From Synergistaceae bacterium (lineage in GTDB: Bacteria > Synergistota > Synergistia > Synergistales > Aminobacteriaceae): a DNA stretch of 64,000 nucleotides. A program made the position numbers and the translations under genes. The stretch spans positions 21,096 through 85,095 of the forward strand of contig JAFSWZ010000027.1 in NCBI GenBank assembly GCA_017450125.1, read 5' to 3'. The stretch's first letter is position 1; every line of letters starts with the position of its first letter. Shown piece after piece: positions 63,135 to 64,000 of the stretch. The notes under the pieces were generated by a model. It was not told the origin of the DNA, did not search any database, and was given only the letters and a program-made list of their open reading frames with translations.

Positions 63135-64000
63135 ATGGCACATCATGAAGTAACACCCGAAGAAATCGCCATGCTCGAAGAGATGGTGAAGAAGGCCAGA
63201 GCAGCAGCTGAGGTCATCGCCACCTACGATCAGGAGAGAGTAGACCACCTCTGCCGTGCAATCTGCGCCGCCCTTTACCCGCTGAAGGTCTGGGGACCTA
63301 TCTGCGACGAGGCTGTTGACGAGACCCGTCTCGGCGACAAGGTAACCAAGCGCAACAAGAGGAACAAGCTGAAGCTGATACTCCGCGACTGCCTCCGCCA
63401 GAAGAGCGTGGGCATCATCGAGACCATCCCCGAGAAGGGACTCGTGAAGTACGCGAAGCCCGTAGGCGTAATCGCAACCCTCGTTCCGACGACGAACCCC
63501 TGCGTTACCCCTGCAGGACAGGCAATCTACGCCGTGAAGGCCCGCGACGTTCTCATCTGTTCCCCGCATCCCAGAGCGAAGAAGACCACCTGCAAGACCG
63601 TCAACATCATCCGCGACGTTCTCGAGCGCGAGGGTGCACCTGCTGACATCATTCAGGTAATCGCCGAGCCCAGCATCACGCTTACTCAGGAGCTCATGAA
63701 GATGGTCGACCTCGTAATCGCGACCGGCGGCCGTCCGATGGTTCGTTCAGCGTACTCTTCGGGCGTACCGGCATACGGTTCAGGCGCGGGCAACTCGACG
63801 GTTATCGTCGACAACACCGCCAACACGAAGGAGCGCGCGTACGAAGCCGCAATGAACACCCGCATCTCCAAGTGCTCGGACTTCGGTTCAGGCTGTTCGT
63901 GCGACGGCAACCTTATCGTTCACGAGGACGTGTATGATGACTTCGTCGAAGGCCTCGTGAAGGAAGGCGCGTACATCCCGACATGGGAGCAGGCAGAGGC
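63135..64000 (+). CDS. Acylating-type aldehyde dehydrogenase (EutE/SauS-like), 3' end cut by the window
   Basis: The frame starts at ATG 63135 (AHHEVTPEEIAML) and runs past the right edge with 288 residues visible. Segments GIIETIPEKGLVKYAKPVGVI, TLVPTTNPCVTPAGQAIYAVKA, SPHPRAKKTT and GGRPMVRSAYSSG are typical of CoA-acylating dehydrogenases that include EutE and sulfoacetaldehyde dehydrogenase SauS. A cysteine cluster (SKCSDFGSGCSCDGN) lies where the catalytic Cys is expected. GAGAGGAG lies about 17 bases upstream. It is co-transcribed with the ThDP enzyme. The substrate, for example a sulfonated aldehyde, is not proven. Confidence 0.85.
   Translation, partial: MAHHEVTPEEIAMLEEMVKKARAAAEVIATYDQERVDHLCRAICAALYPLKVWGPICDEAVDETRLGDKVTKRNKRNKLKLILRDCLRQKSVGIIETIPEKGLVKYAKPVGVIATLVPTTNPCVTPAGQAIYAVKARDVLICSPHPRAKKTTCKTVNIIRDVLEREGAPADIIQVIAEPSITLTQELMKMVDLVIATGGRPMVRSAYSSGVPAYGSGAGNSTVIVDNTANTKERAYEAAMNTRISKCSDFGSGCSCDGNLIVHEDVYDDFVEGLVKEGAYIPTWEQAE

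Overview
The window is about 64 kb of GC-rich, densely coded bacterial DNA. It most likely comes from a flagellated, diderm, anaerobic member of the Synergistota. The best clue is the large surface protein at 20684-24106, which ends in a Gly-Gly-Gly-Cys motif, a hydrophobic stretch and a basic tail, matching the Synerg-CTERM sorting signal. An RND pump with a periplasmic adaptor and substrate-binding proteins without a lipobox cysteine fit a diderm envelope. Flagellin and the anaerobic-type (early cobalt insertion) cobalamin genes agree. I see no rRNA, tRNA, CRISPR array, insertion sequence or prophage. No stretch longer than 300 bases lacks a gene; the longest gap is the 278-base region at 20406-20683.

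Layout. 1-4.8 kb: a gene tail, a class I aminotransferase, a repeat-bearing surface lipoprotein and pgi. 4.9-20.4 kb (all minus strand): flagellin, a polysaccharide deacetylase, the methionine transporter metNIQ behind a Met-rich leader peptide and terminator, an MmeI-like restriction-modification enzyme, pckA, plsY, a degenerate RelA/SpoT-like protein, csaB with its membrane partner, and tmcAL, which appears to start at AUU. 20.7-24.1 kb: the 1140-residue Ig-repeat surface protein. 24.2-32.2 kb: one tightly overlapping run of histidine genes (hisH, hisA, hisF, hisIE, PHP phosphatase) followed by cobalamin genes (cbiF, cbiG, cbiC, cbiD, cbiET). 32.2-34.1 kb: a solute-binding protein whose two halves are in reversed order, and a polysaccharide pyruvyl transferase gene interrupted at a run of 11 G. 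34.0-41.3 kb: an AraC regulator divergent from a sugar ABC transporter and GH36 alpha-galactosidase operon. 41.3-52.9 kb: an unusual seven-gene operon. 52.9-64 kb: an M20 amidohydrolase, a CDF metal transporter, an ACT/UPF0210 pair, a RibU-like S component, a YfcE phosphodiesterase, an Na+:amino acid symporter, a secreted serpin, and a ThDP enzyme paired with an acylating-type aldehyde dehydrogenase cut by the window edge.

The most unusual system is the operon at 41343-52892. It encodes three divergent condensation/acyltransferase-fold proteins, a MATE transporter fused to an RsbW-like ATPase domain, an acyl-adenylate ligase fused to a STAS domain, and an RND pump with adaptor. RsbW-type kinases and STAS proteins are the two halves of a bacterial partner switch. 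Here they are fused to an exporter and to a biosynthetic ligase encoded next to each other. I infer a small acylated product whose synthesis and export are physically and possibly reversibly coupled.

Other points of note are a probable methionine attenuator, a likely phase-variable or decaying glycan gene, a circularly permuted binding protein, and a domain shared by the two surface proteins. All functions are read from sequence motifs by eye; no database search was run.
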